A DNA stretch of 64,000 nt. Source: Xiphias gladius (lineage: Eukaryota > Chordata > Actinopteri > Istiophoriformes > Xiphiidae). Location of the stretch: NCBI RefSeq assembly GCF_016859285.1, contig NC_053415.1:4546001-4610000 (forward strand). Direction: 5' to 3'. The position numbers were made by a program, and so were the translations under genes. The notes below the pieces were generated by a model. It worked only from the letters and a program-made list of their open reading frames with translations. It searched no databases and was not told where the DNA came from. This document shows positions 34,473-47,400 of the stretch, piece by piece (within the stretch, counting starts at the first letter, position 1; every line of letters begins with the position of its first letter).

Positions 34473-37347
34473 ATGCCCCTGTCAGACTTCCTGGACAGCC
34501 TGAAGGACAACCCATACTTTGGGGCCGGCTTTGGACTGGTTGGGGTCGGGACAGCGTTGGCGGTGGCCAGGAAAGGCGCCCAGGTGGGGATGATCTTCTT
34601 CCGCAGGCACTACATGATCACTCTGGAGGTCCCCAGCAGGGACAAGAGCTACCACTGGCTCCTGAGCTGGATCACCAAGCACGCCAGGCACACTCAGCAC
34701 CTGAGCGTGGAGACCTCCTACCTGGCACATGAGAGTGGACGGGTGCACACGCAGTTTGACTTCCACCCAAGCCCTGGGAACCACATCATCTGGTCAGAGA
34801 AATTCATTAGATATACTTCTTTACATCACGTTTGGCATGGTGCCTTTACGCTTTACAGACTCCCTTTTAAATCTTTACATGAGGTTTAAGAAGTATGACA
34901 TAAAAATACAGAGACAATACCTATGTATATTAATCTGCTTGACAAATACTGTTCTCTCTAACGGCAGTACAACTTGAGACAATGTCATCCATTGTGCTCC
35001 GCAGGTATGGGAGGAAGTGGATCAGGGTGGAGAGGACCAGAGAGAAGCAGATGGTGGATCTGCACACTGGAACCCCATGGGAGTCCGTCACTTTCACTGC
35101 TCTAGGCAGAGACAGACAAATCTTCTTTAATATCTTACAAGAAGGTACAGCTCTACAGTATATACCTAACAAGTACATGTTTCAGAGATTTTTGTCATTT
35201 GCAATATACTGAACTTCTTTTTTGCCCCTTAGCCATTTAGTGGTCATATAGTGCAGCTGTCCATCATGTTTTGTAGCAAGAGAATTGGCCCTGAAGCAGG
35301 AGGAGGGCCGGACTGTAATGTACACAGCCATGGGTGCTGAGTGGAGGCCCTTTGGATTTCCACGGCGACGCAGACCCCTCAGCTCTGTGGTTCTGGAGGC
35401 ATGTGTGGCTGAAAGGATTGTCGAAGATGTGAAGGACTTCATTGGAAACCCCAAGTGGTACACAGACAGAGGTAAAATATACCAGGGGCTCAATTTTATT
35501 CATTCAGTGTATATGGAAGTTATCTTTGTGTGTTTTATATTACCTAGATATATAATTCATGTTTTGGTATTATGATAGTTACTATTGTTGAGTGTTGTGG
35601 TTGCAAGCCTTGTTGTTTTGAAAACACCTTGTTGGTGCCTTCAATGAAACCTTGACATGTGCGATTTGAGTGTTGGAGTGTCAGTTTTAGTTTAAATAAA
35701 TAGATTGGAAATAAATCTTCAAATCTGCAAGATGATTTTCTTGCTGTACTGGCATTAGCTGAAACCAATGGCTTCCTGAAATGTTGTGTATTGTAGTGTG
35801 CTTGGGAAATGGTGGCAGTGATGTAACATATATAATTTGTAGCTAATCAGCTAAAATGTGCAAAACCAAAGGATTGTCCAATAATAAGTTCATTTTTTTT
35901 TCTTAAATTGCCTGTTTTGAAAAGCACAATGCGGAAAAATTCTCAGTTTTCAGTTACTCTGTGATTGTCATCTGGATGACAGTGATGATGTTTTTTTTCT
36001 TTGTCTTTGAAGGTATCCCTTACAGAAGAGGATATCTGCTATATGGACCCCCAGGCTGTGGAAAAAGTAGTTTTATGTGAGTGTGGTATAGAATTTTTCC
36101 TGTACCTATTTACAATATATGTAATTGAAAGATGTACAAAGTCAAGTAGAGTTCTTTCACGTCACATATTAAACTCTGTGTATAGTGTATGTCCTCATCT
36201 CCTGTTTGTGACTCTTTGTGTTTCAGCACGGCACTGGCAGGCGAGCTGGGCTACAGCATCTGTCTGATGAGTCTGAGTGACCGAACCCTTTCAGATGACC
36301 GTCTGAACCACCTCCTGAGTGTGGCACCGCAGCAAAGCATCATACTGTTGGAGGATGTAGATGCAGCCTTTGTCAGCCGGGAGCTGCTTCCCACAGAGAG
36401 TAAGCAGAAGGGAAGGACAAGTGGTCTTGGATTTGTCCTAAGAAGCTAATTGCAACGATTAGTAATTGTAGTTGTTATTATTAATGTGATGAGAAGTTAA
36501 AATGTTCTTCTTCTTTATTTTAAATCATCAGAGATTTTCATTCATGCATCAACAAGTTAAAATTCTCTACTGAGGTACATTGGGAAGCTGTGGCTGTTCA
36601 GACAGACACTGTCTTTACGTTTTATTGGGATTTAATGGGTACTTTCAAAACACTTCTGTCTTTGCCTCACAGACCCTCTGGCCTACCAGGGAATGGGAAG
36701 ACTGACCTTTAGTGGCCTGCTTAACTCTCTGGATGGAGTGGCTTCATCTGAGGCTAGGATAGTTTTTATGACCACCAACTTCATTGAAAGGTGCACATGG
36801 AAATGCATTTGTAAACAAAGTACTTAACATTATTGTACATCATCTACATCTGCAGTTCCCCTCAGCTCTATGAAGCTTATTGTCCAGTCTGGGACCTTGT
36901 TTGTGTTTTACAGCCTGCAAACACAACTCTCATGAGCTCTATTTCCAATTATAGGAGGCAACTGTTTTCAATAAAACAGCTCTGACTCCCAGCTTCAAAG
37001 TTAGCAACCAGTGCTTCTTTGACATTTCATTGGTGAGTTTTACGCACATTAAGGATTATTTCAGTGACATTAATTTCCAGTTCTCTGCACACAGGTTAGA
37101 CGCGGCACTGATCCGTCCTGGCCGTGTGGATCTGAAGCAGTACATTGGCCACTGCACACACTGGCAGCTCACCCATATGTTCCGGCGGTTCTACCCAGAC
37201 GAGCCTGCTTCTGAAGCAGAGCGGTTTGCTGAGCGTGCGTTAGCCACCCACTCTGATATCAGTGCTGCTCAGGTGCAAGGACACTTTCTGCTGCACAAAA
37301 TGGACCCTGCAGGATCTATAGACAATGTTGCCCAAATAAAAGGATGA
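34473..37347 (+). CDS. bcs1l: BCS1-like AAA ATPase, mitochondrial complex III assembly factor, 7 exons
   Basis: BCS1L is an AAA translocase of the mitochondrial inner membrane that inserts the folded Rieske iron-sulfur protein into complex III. Exons: 34473-34792, 35005-35144, 35277-35471, 36013-36076, 36227-36399, 36673-36790, 37095-37347. Phases join and give 420 aa (human 419). The protein starts [20 protein letters not shown] and has one membrane segment at about residues 15-35, followed by a basic stretch ([10 protein letters not shown]) that serves as internal targeting signal, so no cleaved presequence is expected. Walker A is GPPGCGKSS (230-238), Walker B is IILLEDVD (278-285), and the second region of homology ends in RPGRVD. 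All key ATPase residues are intact. AATAAA at 37381 lies only 34 bases past the stop, so the 3' UTR is very short. Confidence 0.96.
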
Positions 37348-38498
37348 TACGACTTGAAGGTGTTCGGAGACTGACTGCTGAATAAAGAGAAATATGAGAA
37401 ACCTGAGTAAATTGTTTTTCATTTCCATGTTCTCTGATGCTGTTTGTGGTTTGTTTGATCGGTGGACACAAAAAACCTGCTTATTTTTAACCATTATGTC
37501 AAATTCTTAAATTACATAGTCAAATGACATTTCAAATGCTTTCCTCTTTCACACTTCAATGGGCAGTTCAGCTGATTTCAGTGCTTAGATACCATTTGAC
37601 ATTTCAACTTCTTACTGTGCACTTACTTGAACTTTCCTTGGTTTTACCACATCAACTGACATTTTAAACTTAAGTTGTTACTGAAGCTTCAGTTTTTTCA
37701 GCACTTTCGTTTCAAACTACCGTTTCAACTACAAATTGGACTGTTTGAATATTTGTTTATTCTAAATGTTTCAGCTGCATGACTAGAACAGCAAGCACAC
37801 AAATTTTCTTCAGGAAATGTATTCTTTTCTAGTCATTATAATTAATGTTCAGTCAGAAACCCACAAGTACAGTAAGTAGTAAGCTACAAGATGACAGAAA
37901 TCCTACAAAACCACTGCTTTCCTGGATATGTACTGTGGTAGTACTGCTCCTATTTAAATTTGAAGAAGATAAACTTTATTTATATAGAATTTTTAGAAAC
38001 CAAAGGTACAATGTGTTCTCCAAAAAGATGTACCTAACCACCTGAAAAGTTAATCGCAAGAAAGCCAAAGAAAACATATGCTTTCAAGTAATGTGCACTG
38101 ATTTTTGGCTTCTCTAAGACTTGGGCTGTTACAGAAATTTAGTGTTGAGTTGAATCTTGTCTTGTTTTAGCATCATGCATCTCAAAGTTTTAAAGGCTCA
38201 ATCTCTACAAGTCTACCATCTCTTTTTTTTTTTCATAAACAACATTAACTTGTTATTCAGTAGCATGGTTAGATGGCATTAATTTTTAAAATGTTTTTAG
38301 CGCAAATGCACAAAAGAAAGAAATACGTTTGAGTGGTATATTATTTGTCTGAATTATGCAGTTTTCTACTTGCTTCAATTACCCAGCACACTACATAAGA
38401 CTCACATTACAGATATATGAGTGGAAAGGCCTTTGGTCCTGCTTGTTCCTAGTTGATCGTTGAGGGCTGGGCTGGAAGGGTTAAACATTCTGTGAAAC
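37348..38498. other. Gap between BCS1L and CYP27A1
   Basis: The gap holds the BCS1L polyadenylation signal (AATAAA, 37381-37386) and otherwise AT-rich DNA with several tttcaact/catttcaa phrases at 37520-37740, possibly a degraded tandem pattern. The last 100-200 bases should contain the CYP27A1 promoter; a TATA-like cataaga near 38395 is weak. There is no trace of RNF25, STK36 or TTLL4, which separate these genes in human. Confidence 0.6.
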
Positions 38499-41400
38499 AT
38501 GGCCCCTCCCCACTTAGCAAACCTCTTACATGCAATGAGAGACCTGTGTATTTGCCATTCTGCCCTCGTCATGGCTGCATGGCTGACTCGGAGTCTAGTG
38601 CAAAGGAATGGCAGCTGGCTGCTGCCATTCCCTATTGCCATGGCCCGGGTGTGCTCCAGGGGTTCTGGAAGCACTTCCTCTTCCCAGAAGGGCCTCTCTG
38701 CCTTCCAGGACAAGCCTCGGACACTGGAGGACCTACCACATGTCAGCTTCTTGGAGCTGATTTACAGATTGGTGCTTCAGGGTTTCTACAGCCGTATACA
38801 TGAGTTACAGGTACACCAGTCTGCAGTACAGTTCTCTGCATGGTCTCTGAATGTTACAGCTTTACATCGGGTTTCTGCCACAGTGATGGATCCTTTAGTT
38901 TGTTTTGATGCATTCTAGAAATCTTTGGTATAATTTGTCTGCTTTGGTTGTTATTGCAGGGATTAGGGTGTGATTCTGATATTCTGATTGCATTTGCCCC
39001 CAGTGACGATGCATAAAAGAAAATGTCGGGCTGGTTGCATTACCTTTATTCCCATGGCAACCTCAGTTGCACTCTCATATCCTCACGTGCTCTGCTCATT
39101 GGCTTTACAAATGTGCAATGAATTTTTTTAGTCATAGTGCATTTGAATGATTAGCTGGATATTCAGACTTTGTTGATATTAACAGCATTTCAGATTTTTA
39201 TACTTCTTCTTCTTACTAACATGTAACAAGATTGCTTACACTCACGCTTCTCTGTTAAGTCATCTATCTTGCATTCACTTTGTCTACCATCAGATCTATG
39301 AGAAACAGCTATATGGGCCTATATACAGAGATGGACTTAACTCAGTGTCCTTGAACACCCCAAAGCTGCAGGAGGAACTCATGAGAAATGAGGATAAGTT
39401 CCCTTGCCGAGGAGACATGTCCCTGTGGAAGGAGTATCGCGACATGAGAGGATTCGGCTATGGACCTTTCACAGTGTAAGACTGCCAAACACTGTATGAT
39501 ACACAAATAAACTGTTAAATATTTACACAATGGCTTCCCAGGGTAAAGTATTGTCACATGAGTGGGATGGATTAATAATTAAAGATACCTTTAATACTCT
39601 CAGACTGGAAAGTTGATATTTAAATCCCCAACATTATTTGCCTATACAGTTTGGTTAAGAGAAGAAATACATAAAAAAAACTAGAATAATATTCAAAGAG
39701 TACAGACCTCTGGCAGGGCAAATGTCAGACAACATACACTAGACTTCAGAGAAAAAAAATTGTGGTAAATGATCCGGATCTGCCACAAAATTTGATGGGT
39801 TCGTCCTTGGCCCATGCCCCATCCCTCCACCAAGTTTGATGCAAAACAGTTCATTGCCTTTTGCATAATCCTGCTGAAAAATAAACCAAAACCAAAACAA
39901 AGCAAAACAAAAAACAGACATGGGTGAAAACATAACCTCATTGGGGGAGGTAATTAAAGGGCCAGTGTGTAGGACTTAGTGGCATCCTAGTGGTGAGGTT
40001 GCACATTGCAACCAAGTGAATACCTCTACCTTCACCCCTTTCCTTTAAACGCGTGCAGGCCGCCGGCCTCTCATTTACCACATCCAGCCTCTCGTTTACC
40101 ATCACCGGCCTCTCAGTTACCAGCACTGGCTTATCGTTGGCCGGATCAGTAGCTGGCTTCGGCAAGGGTAAAGGCCCTTGGTTAGCTAGCTAGCTTGCAT
40201 CTGTACCTGTGTAACATGAGCCAGTTTTCATGCGTAGTTAATTGTATGGACAGCAATCACATCCAAAGTAATTTCTGACCTGTCTTTTTCTTTTTGAAAA
40301 AATAAACTAAGGTCAAGGTGTCATCCTGTTCTTTTTGATGCCACTCTGGCCACCAATTCACAAGGCTGGCGATGCTGCTTGCATTCCTGCGTGCGTTGGG
40401 CCTCCTCCAGTCTTGCCGACACTTTACACCTTGGAAGCCCCCTCCCCCCTTTCCGCACATGTAGGAGGAGATAGGGAAGGGGGCTGCCTTGTGCCTTTCT
40501 TTTCAGAGGGCAGCTATTTTTTTTTGCCCCTTGAACTGATTTTTAGGGGCATTTACTAAACTCTGAAATAATTTTTACTTTACATTGTTAAATAATCACT
40601 CCTTTGGAGGCACAAAGATTTTTATTTCAAAAATAAAAAGCAAGAACAGCAAAAAAAATAAAAAAAACTACATGAGAGAGATTAAGAGAGACCTGAATCC
40701 GCCCGAACCTGCTTCTGTATGGCTACTTTCTATTGGCACTGATGGATTTTCATATAGACCTAGCTTAATTCTTGATATCATAATTCCAATTATAATTTTT
40801 GATTCCATAGAACTGCTATTAGGCTAAATACATATTTTGCGTAGGCCTATTGTTTTGGATGTGGACATTTATTTTTCAAAACAAACCTTAGTTTTGATAG
40901 TATAAACTTTATCTCGAATTATGTAACTATAGCAGATGAGCGCAGTGTGGTCAGTACAGGTTAATTTCCTCAGTCACATTACCTGCTCCACTCCTAGATT
41001 TCACCAAACAACTATAATAAAAACTATATCTGTTTTGATGTGTCCCCTAAAATATTTTGTTACAGAGGTGGCTTGTTCCGGGGTGTATTTTCAGCAGCAC
41101 AAATGCTACTGAATGATCATTAGCCGTCTTCCATTTAACTGTCAAGCGAATTAGGCACGTTTCCATTAACTGGTTTGGAGTGAATAAAGTTGTAATTATT
41201 CTTTCATGTCAGCTAGTATGTCAGCTTCTTCTTCTTCTTCTTCTGCTTCTCTAGAAGTGAAAAAAGTTAATCAGTAATGTGAGTTAAATGTGCCCTACAT
41301 CAGAACTTATTCAAAAAGTTTTTTCCATCTCCCATTAAAGGAAAAAACCACCTCAAGCAAGCATAAAAAGTTATTTTTTAATTTTTGTTGTTTCCATCAA

Positions 41401-44400
41401 CCTTTTTAAATGCAATACTTCAAAATGCGCATAAAAACATGTTGATGGAAACACGACTATAGATATATTAAAGGAATATTATAGGACTACTACAGGCAGC
41501 AGTGTGTCTCCTCTTGCTCTTCAGTGACTACACATTTCTACTTGTCACTTCGATCACGAAGGTGACACTGTTCTGTAGAGTATATAGGCTACAATATACA
41601 GTAGTATAGCATTGAGTTTTTATAATATATAATTTAGATAAAATTATAGATAAGAGAGGAAACTGAAAGAAGGGTGGAACGGAGAGAAAAAGGTATAATT
41701 ACAAATCAGTCTGCTACTTCAGCACCATGGACAGTGCCATGGATTTATTAATTCACAACACAAACAGGCTGCTGGTATTTCAGAGCCATGGTCAGGGCCA
41801 TATATTCTAACTTGCACAAACCTCAGTCAGATAAAGGATCCACGAGTTAGGCAGATTAGACTAGCATATTACACTAAAGACGTTAGCAAGGGGGATGAAT
41901 TTTGGTCATTTTGCTAATAAGGGGGATGGCATCCCCTTTCATCCCCCCTCAAATTGCCTACTGCTCTTGAGGAAATTACTCATTATTCACCATAACTGCT
42001 GTAATGAGTAATCGTATTAGGGTTACCTGTCCAAGATTAGTTAATTCAACTCTCTTAGTTTGTGGGGCTGCTGTTTGTGGTCTGGCAATATTGGATTACT
42101 TACTTTTTTATAGCGCAGTATTTTCACAAACATATAACATGCAGCGGTCCATCTCTCCAAAGTGTTGATGGATAATGTCTTTCAGAACTGATATGTAAGA
42201 GCCAATGAGATTTAGAGGATAATTCTGTTGTGTATTCTGGTGTTTGTTCCAGATACCCTGGTTGTGCCTCTAAGTTATTCCTGGTGTCTGTGCACAGTTG
42301 GTATAGTTGGATCTTATATCCTTCCATTCAGAATAAAGGAACATACATTATTGTACAGAATTTCTACATTTAGACATAACAGCCGACATTTTGATATTTC
42401 ACAGTAAGAAAATCATAGGTGTAAATAATACAATTTATAATGGCTGAACAGCTTTTAGCTGCTTCAGTTTCAGGATCCCGTTGTTGTGCGTGCTGATTCA
42501 CTCACTACGTTTACATGCACAAAATATGCCGATTTTGCCCTTATTTGCGAAAGAAAACAATATTCCGACTAAATAAACCAATAATATTCCTGCTTACATG
42601 GAGCTGTGCATATTCTGGTTAACGCAATACGCCCCTATGACGTACGTCCTACGGATATGCCCTTTCTAACTTTATTATTCTATGGAGGTATTGAAAAGGT
42701 TGGTGTTGCAATATTTGCGCATATCCAAGTCATAATGTTTAAAAATATGTGGGTTTCTCCTTCTGTCCAGAAATTCGGGCTTTTCTTTTGGGCATGCATC
42801 TCGACCCCAGCCATGCAAACTGTTGTCTAGTTGGTTTGTGTATGATGCACAGAGCTGACCGTAAACAGGCCAGATGCTGTGTGTCGCAAACTGCCGTAAA
42901 AACTCCGATTGAGTTATTCCGAATGCACTTTATACATGTCCAAAGAATGCTCCTAAAACCCGAATAATATCAGCATATCCCACATGTCTTAATCGGAAAA
43001 TGCTAAATTCTGAATATCCAAATGGAAGATGCTGTTTAAATGACCCGTATCAAATTCTGAATATCATCATATTCAGAATAATAGTGGAATATTCCACTGT
43101 GCATGTAAACATACCGAATGTCTCATTGTCATGCCTTGAATAGAACAGATCATTGTTAATGCCACCATCAACACCTGGGCTTTTCCTACCATGAAAAGTC
43201 TAAATGTTGACTATGCCGTTGGAAAAAGGCCTGTTTTATAACTATTTTAGTTCATTCTGTGAGTGAAGCTTGGTTCTATCTGTTGTTGAATCATATTATT
43301 TGATACATTTAAGATATTTTTTTATCAGGTGAGACAGCAGTGTATGTAAAGCTAGGCTTGACGCCACATTTTGTTTTTTAAGGAACTGTACCTTGCCCCG
43401 TAATCTTGCTTTCACTGCCAACTAGTGGTGACATGCATGCTTTTTCCACACCTACAGAAAACATCTGGCGTATACTTATCAAGTCATAGTGGCCAGCGCA
43501 GCTATGTTTTTCCCCTCTCCAAAATCTAGATTTGAGTTACTCTTTAAACCTGCAATAAATGATTTCTTTAGCAACTTGGGGGCAGCAGAAACAAGCAGTG
43601 AACACAACTTTGATCTGTCATCACCTTTTAAGTTAATATGATGAACTAGTTAGCCTGTTTATGATAGATTATTAACAGCTGCTTATTTACACATCCAGCA
43701 GTTACAGAGCAACACAATTTATTCTGAATACTTTCTATATATATATACTACCTGGCAATTGTCCTGTGTGAGTATTATTCACTCTCTTTTAGCTCTGGTT
43801 TCGGCCTCTACCATCTCCCAACAGCAATATCTGGCTCTTTAGCTGCTAAATGCTGTTCCACTATTTTCACCAGCTGCAAACTGTGTCTAGTATTTGCTGT
43901 TCAGCAGGTGACATACAGTGGTTTTTTATAAGCTTTTTCACAAAAAACTGCTGCCTGCTGCAGCCAAAAACAGCTTTATGAGATCAGTGAGACTGAATCA
44001 AAAGAGTAATGTTGTGGATATAACCACTTAAGAATGATGAAAATGATGGAGAAATTAAAAAAAATATATATAATAGAGCAATACTCTATCTCATAGATTT
44101 GAAGGAAATGGGCTATAACTTCAAGTGAAACAATATTCTTCTTTAGCACTGTTAATTACAATGCGGGATCTTCCTCAATCCAACATTGGACAGAGCAAAT
44201 TTCTTTTGTCTATGCATTGATCGTCACCAACAGCAGTCACTTTTGACATTTGTATCAGAAACTATACAGAGAGACCACCTGGTTGGAAACCTAAACCATG
44301 AACCATGAAACTCCGTTTCTGTTCCCAGGGATGGGGAGAAGTGGTACAACTTGAGGGTGATGCTGAACAAGCGTTTGCTGCACCCGAAGGACTCTGCACA

Positions 44401-47400
44401 ATATGGTGGGGTAATCAATGATGTGGTCACAGACTTAACTAAGAGGATCTACTATCTGCGCCAGGGCAGCCCAACAGGAGATCTGGTGACCAATATGGCC
44501 AGTGAGCTCTATCGATTCTCACTAGAGGGTATGAAGAACATCTTCAGATAGTGCTGACTGCACTTAACATGTTTATATAAATCTTCTGCACTGGTTAAAA
44601 CGAATGATAAAATTATTCAAATCAGAGGAAATTTGAGTTCTTGTTTTCTGGTATTGATGAATTAAATATTAAAATTTAAATAACACGGTTGCATTTTGGC
44701 TGCTTTCTTGTTACTTTTCAACTTTCTGAGTTCAACTAAGACGAAGGGCTAACAATTTTGTAGATAGGTGCTAAATAATTTCTTTTTCTTATCCTAAATC
44801 TTAACCTTTGCCACTCAGGTATTGCCTGCATTCTGTTTGAGACAAGGCTTGGGTGTCTGGATAAGAAAATTCCTGCAGGTACACAAGACTTCATCAACGC
44901 CATAAATCAGATGTTCTCGAACAACATGGCTGTGGCTTTGATGCCCAAGTGGAGCCGCTATCTACTGCCCTACTGGGGACGCTACATCGCCGGCTGGGAG
45001 GGCATCTTCAGCTTTTGTGAGTTATAAAGGAGAGAAGCACAGCTGAAGTGTTAAATATAGTAAATTTTTATTTAAACCTTACAATGATGTGACTTTGTTT
45101 GTTGTACGTTTGTCGTACTGACTGTGTTGGGGGAAAAGTCATTACTTGAAGTTCAGTGTTTCGTTCCAGGATCAATACCAGACAGTATTAGTATAGATAA
45201 TCCAGTCTGAGGAACTAGGCAACTGTCCCTTAAAGGAATAGTTTGACATTTGAGGAAATACACTTATTTGCCTTCTTGCTGAGAATTAGATGAGAAATTG
45301 ATCAAGATGAATTGATCAAGCTACAACCAGGAGACGGTTAACTTACAAACACATAACTCCAGCTAAAACCGTTTGTAGTTTTTACCGTTTGTTTTTCGTA
45401 CAGCTTAAACAAACAAGATACAGGGTGAGCTTTAGAGGTGCTTGTAGGCAGCTTTCGTTACAGTTAAGCAGAGCCGGGCTCGCTGTTCCCCCGTTTTCAG
45501 TCTTTGCTCTAAGGTAAGCTAACTGATTGCTAGCTGTAGCTTCATTTTACAGTGATGAGAGTGGCATCAATCATCTCATCTGACTTTTCGCAAGAAGGTG
45601 AATGAGCGCATTTCCCAAAATGTCAAATTATTTACCTTTTAATCTACCTTAAACCAAGAAATTGTTTTGTATTTAAATTTTAGGAGATCATTTATGTCCA
45701 TATGGTGAACCCTAAAACGAAACACATTCCTCCAATTCTTCTAGCTAAAGAGTTGATTGACAAGAAGATGGAGGACATTCAGCGATGTGTTGAAAACAAC
45801 CAGGATGTGGAGGGCGAATACCTAACATACCTCCTCTCAAACACTCAGATGAGCATTAAGGATGTGTACGGCAGCATCGCTGAGCTTCTGTTAGCAGGAG
45901 TGGACTCGGTAAATGTGATACTCTAACAGAAAATCCCAACAGAAAAAAACATTGAGAAGTAAGCATAAAAAAACTTTTTCATGTTTACTTCTTGACTCAA
46001 GCCAGGTCTTGGTGGAGAATTGTTGTTGGATAAGATCATGAAAACACCTCAGGAAATCTACCCCCCCAAAACAAACCACCTTACCTGTGTTATGACTCAT
46101 TCTGAATACACCTCATGGTATTCCTGGTTTATTAAAAAAAAGCATACTGTACATCCATAATCAACATCGTGGGAGGTCAAAATATGAGCAAGGATGCTAC
46201 TCGAATCCCTAATTTTCTTCTGCATAAAGGTATGAACAGGCATTGCTGTAATAACCCTGTGTACTTATTGCCATTTTTTATTTGTCAAGACATCCAATAG
46301 CCTCACTTGGACATTGTACCTGCTGTCCAGGAACCTAGAAGTCCAGGACAGACTTTATAAAGAAGTGTCCACATTTGTACCAGCAGACTGTATCCCCTCT
46401 GCTGCTGAGATCACTCGAATGCCATATTTAGGGGCTGTTATCAAGGAAACACTGAGGTAAGACTGGTTGACTGGAGACAGTTATGGTGTTGGGGTGTGAT
46501 GGGTTCTGCATCCACTGAGATGGTCAATGATGTAAAAACATGTGCAAGGTACTGGAAAGGATCTAGATTTAAATGTCCATTTATTTTTCTGTATCATCAC
46601 ATTTTACACATTTTCTAGAGGAAATTAAATTATTAATTCTTGTTTTGTAGGATTTACCCTGTGGTTACTGTGAATGCAAGGATCATTCAAGAAAAGAATG
46701 TTGTTATTGGTGGATACCAATTTCCAAAGAAAGTGGGTCATTTTATTAACCATTAGGCATTGTTTGCCTGTTTGTGTATACTTGTATTATAACTTCAAGA
46801 GAAAAGTTTAAATAAATTTAGCCTACCATTGATATTTATTTCTCTAACTAAGTTATTGCTATACTAAATATTACACCATTTAAAGTAAAAAAAAAAAAAA
46901 AAGTATAGATATGTGCCGTTCCATGAAAAAGTTTGGGCACCCCATTTCAAAATTTCTGTTACTGTGAATAGTTAATTGAGTAGAAGATGAACTGATCTCC
47001 AAAAGGCACAGAGTTAAAGATTAGTGTTATTTTCGTTTTGTACAATTTTAGTGTGGAAAAAAGAAAGGGGCACTGTAGTTCTCAGAACTTAAGTAGCTTG
47101 TAAGGGCTGTGGGTTGCTCACAGTCATCCTCAAGAAAGGTCAAGTGATGCAAATTTCAAAGCTTTATAAATTCTCTGACTCCTCAAACGTTGTCCCAACA
47201 ATCAGCAGCCATGGGCTCCTCTAAGCAGCTGCCTAGAATAACTGATGCCCACAAAGAAGGAGAAGGCTATAAGAACAACGCAAAGTGTTTTCAGGTAGCC
47301 GTTTTCTTTGGTTCGTAATGTAATTAAGAAATAGCAGCTGAAATGGGCAGCTGTGGCACAGGAGGTAGCGCGGGTTGTCCACTAACTGGAAGGTCAGTGG

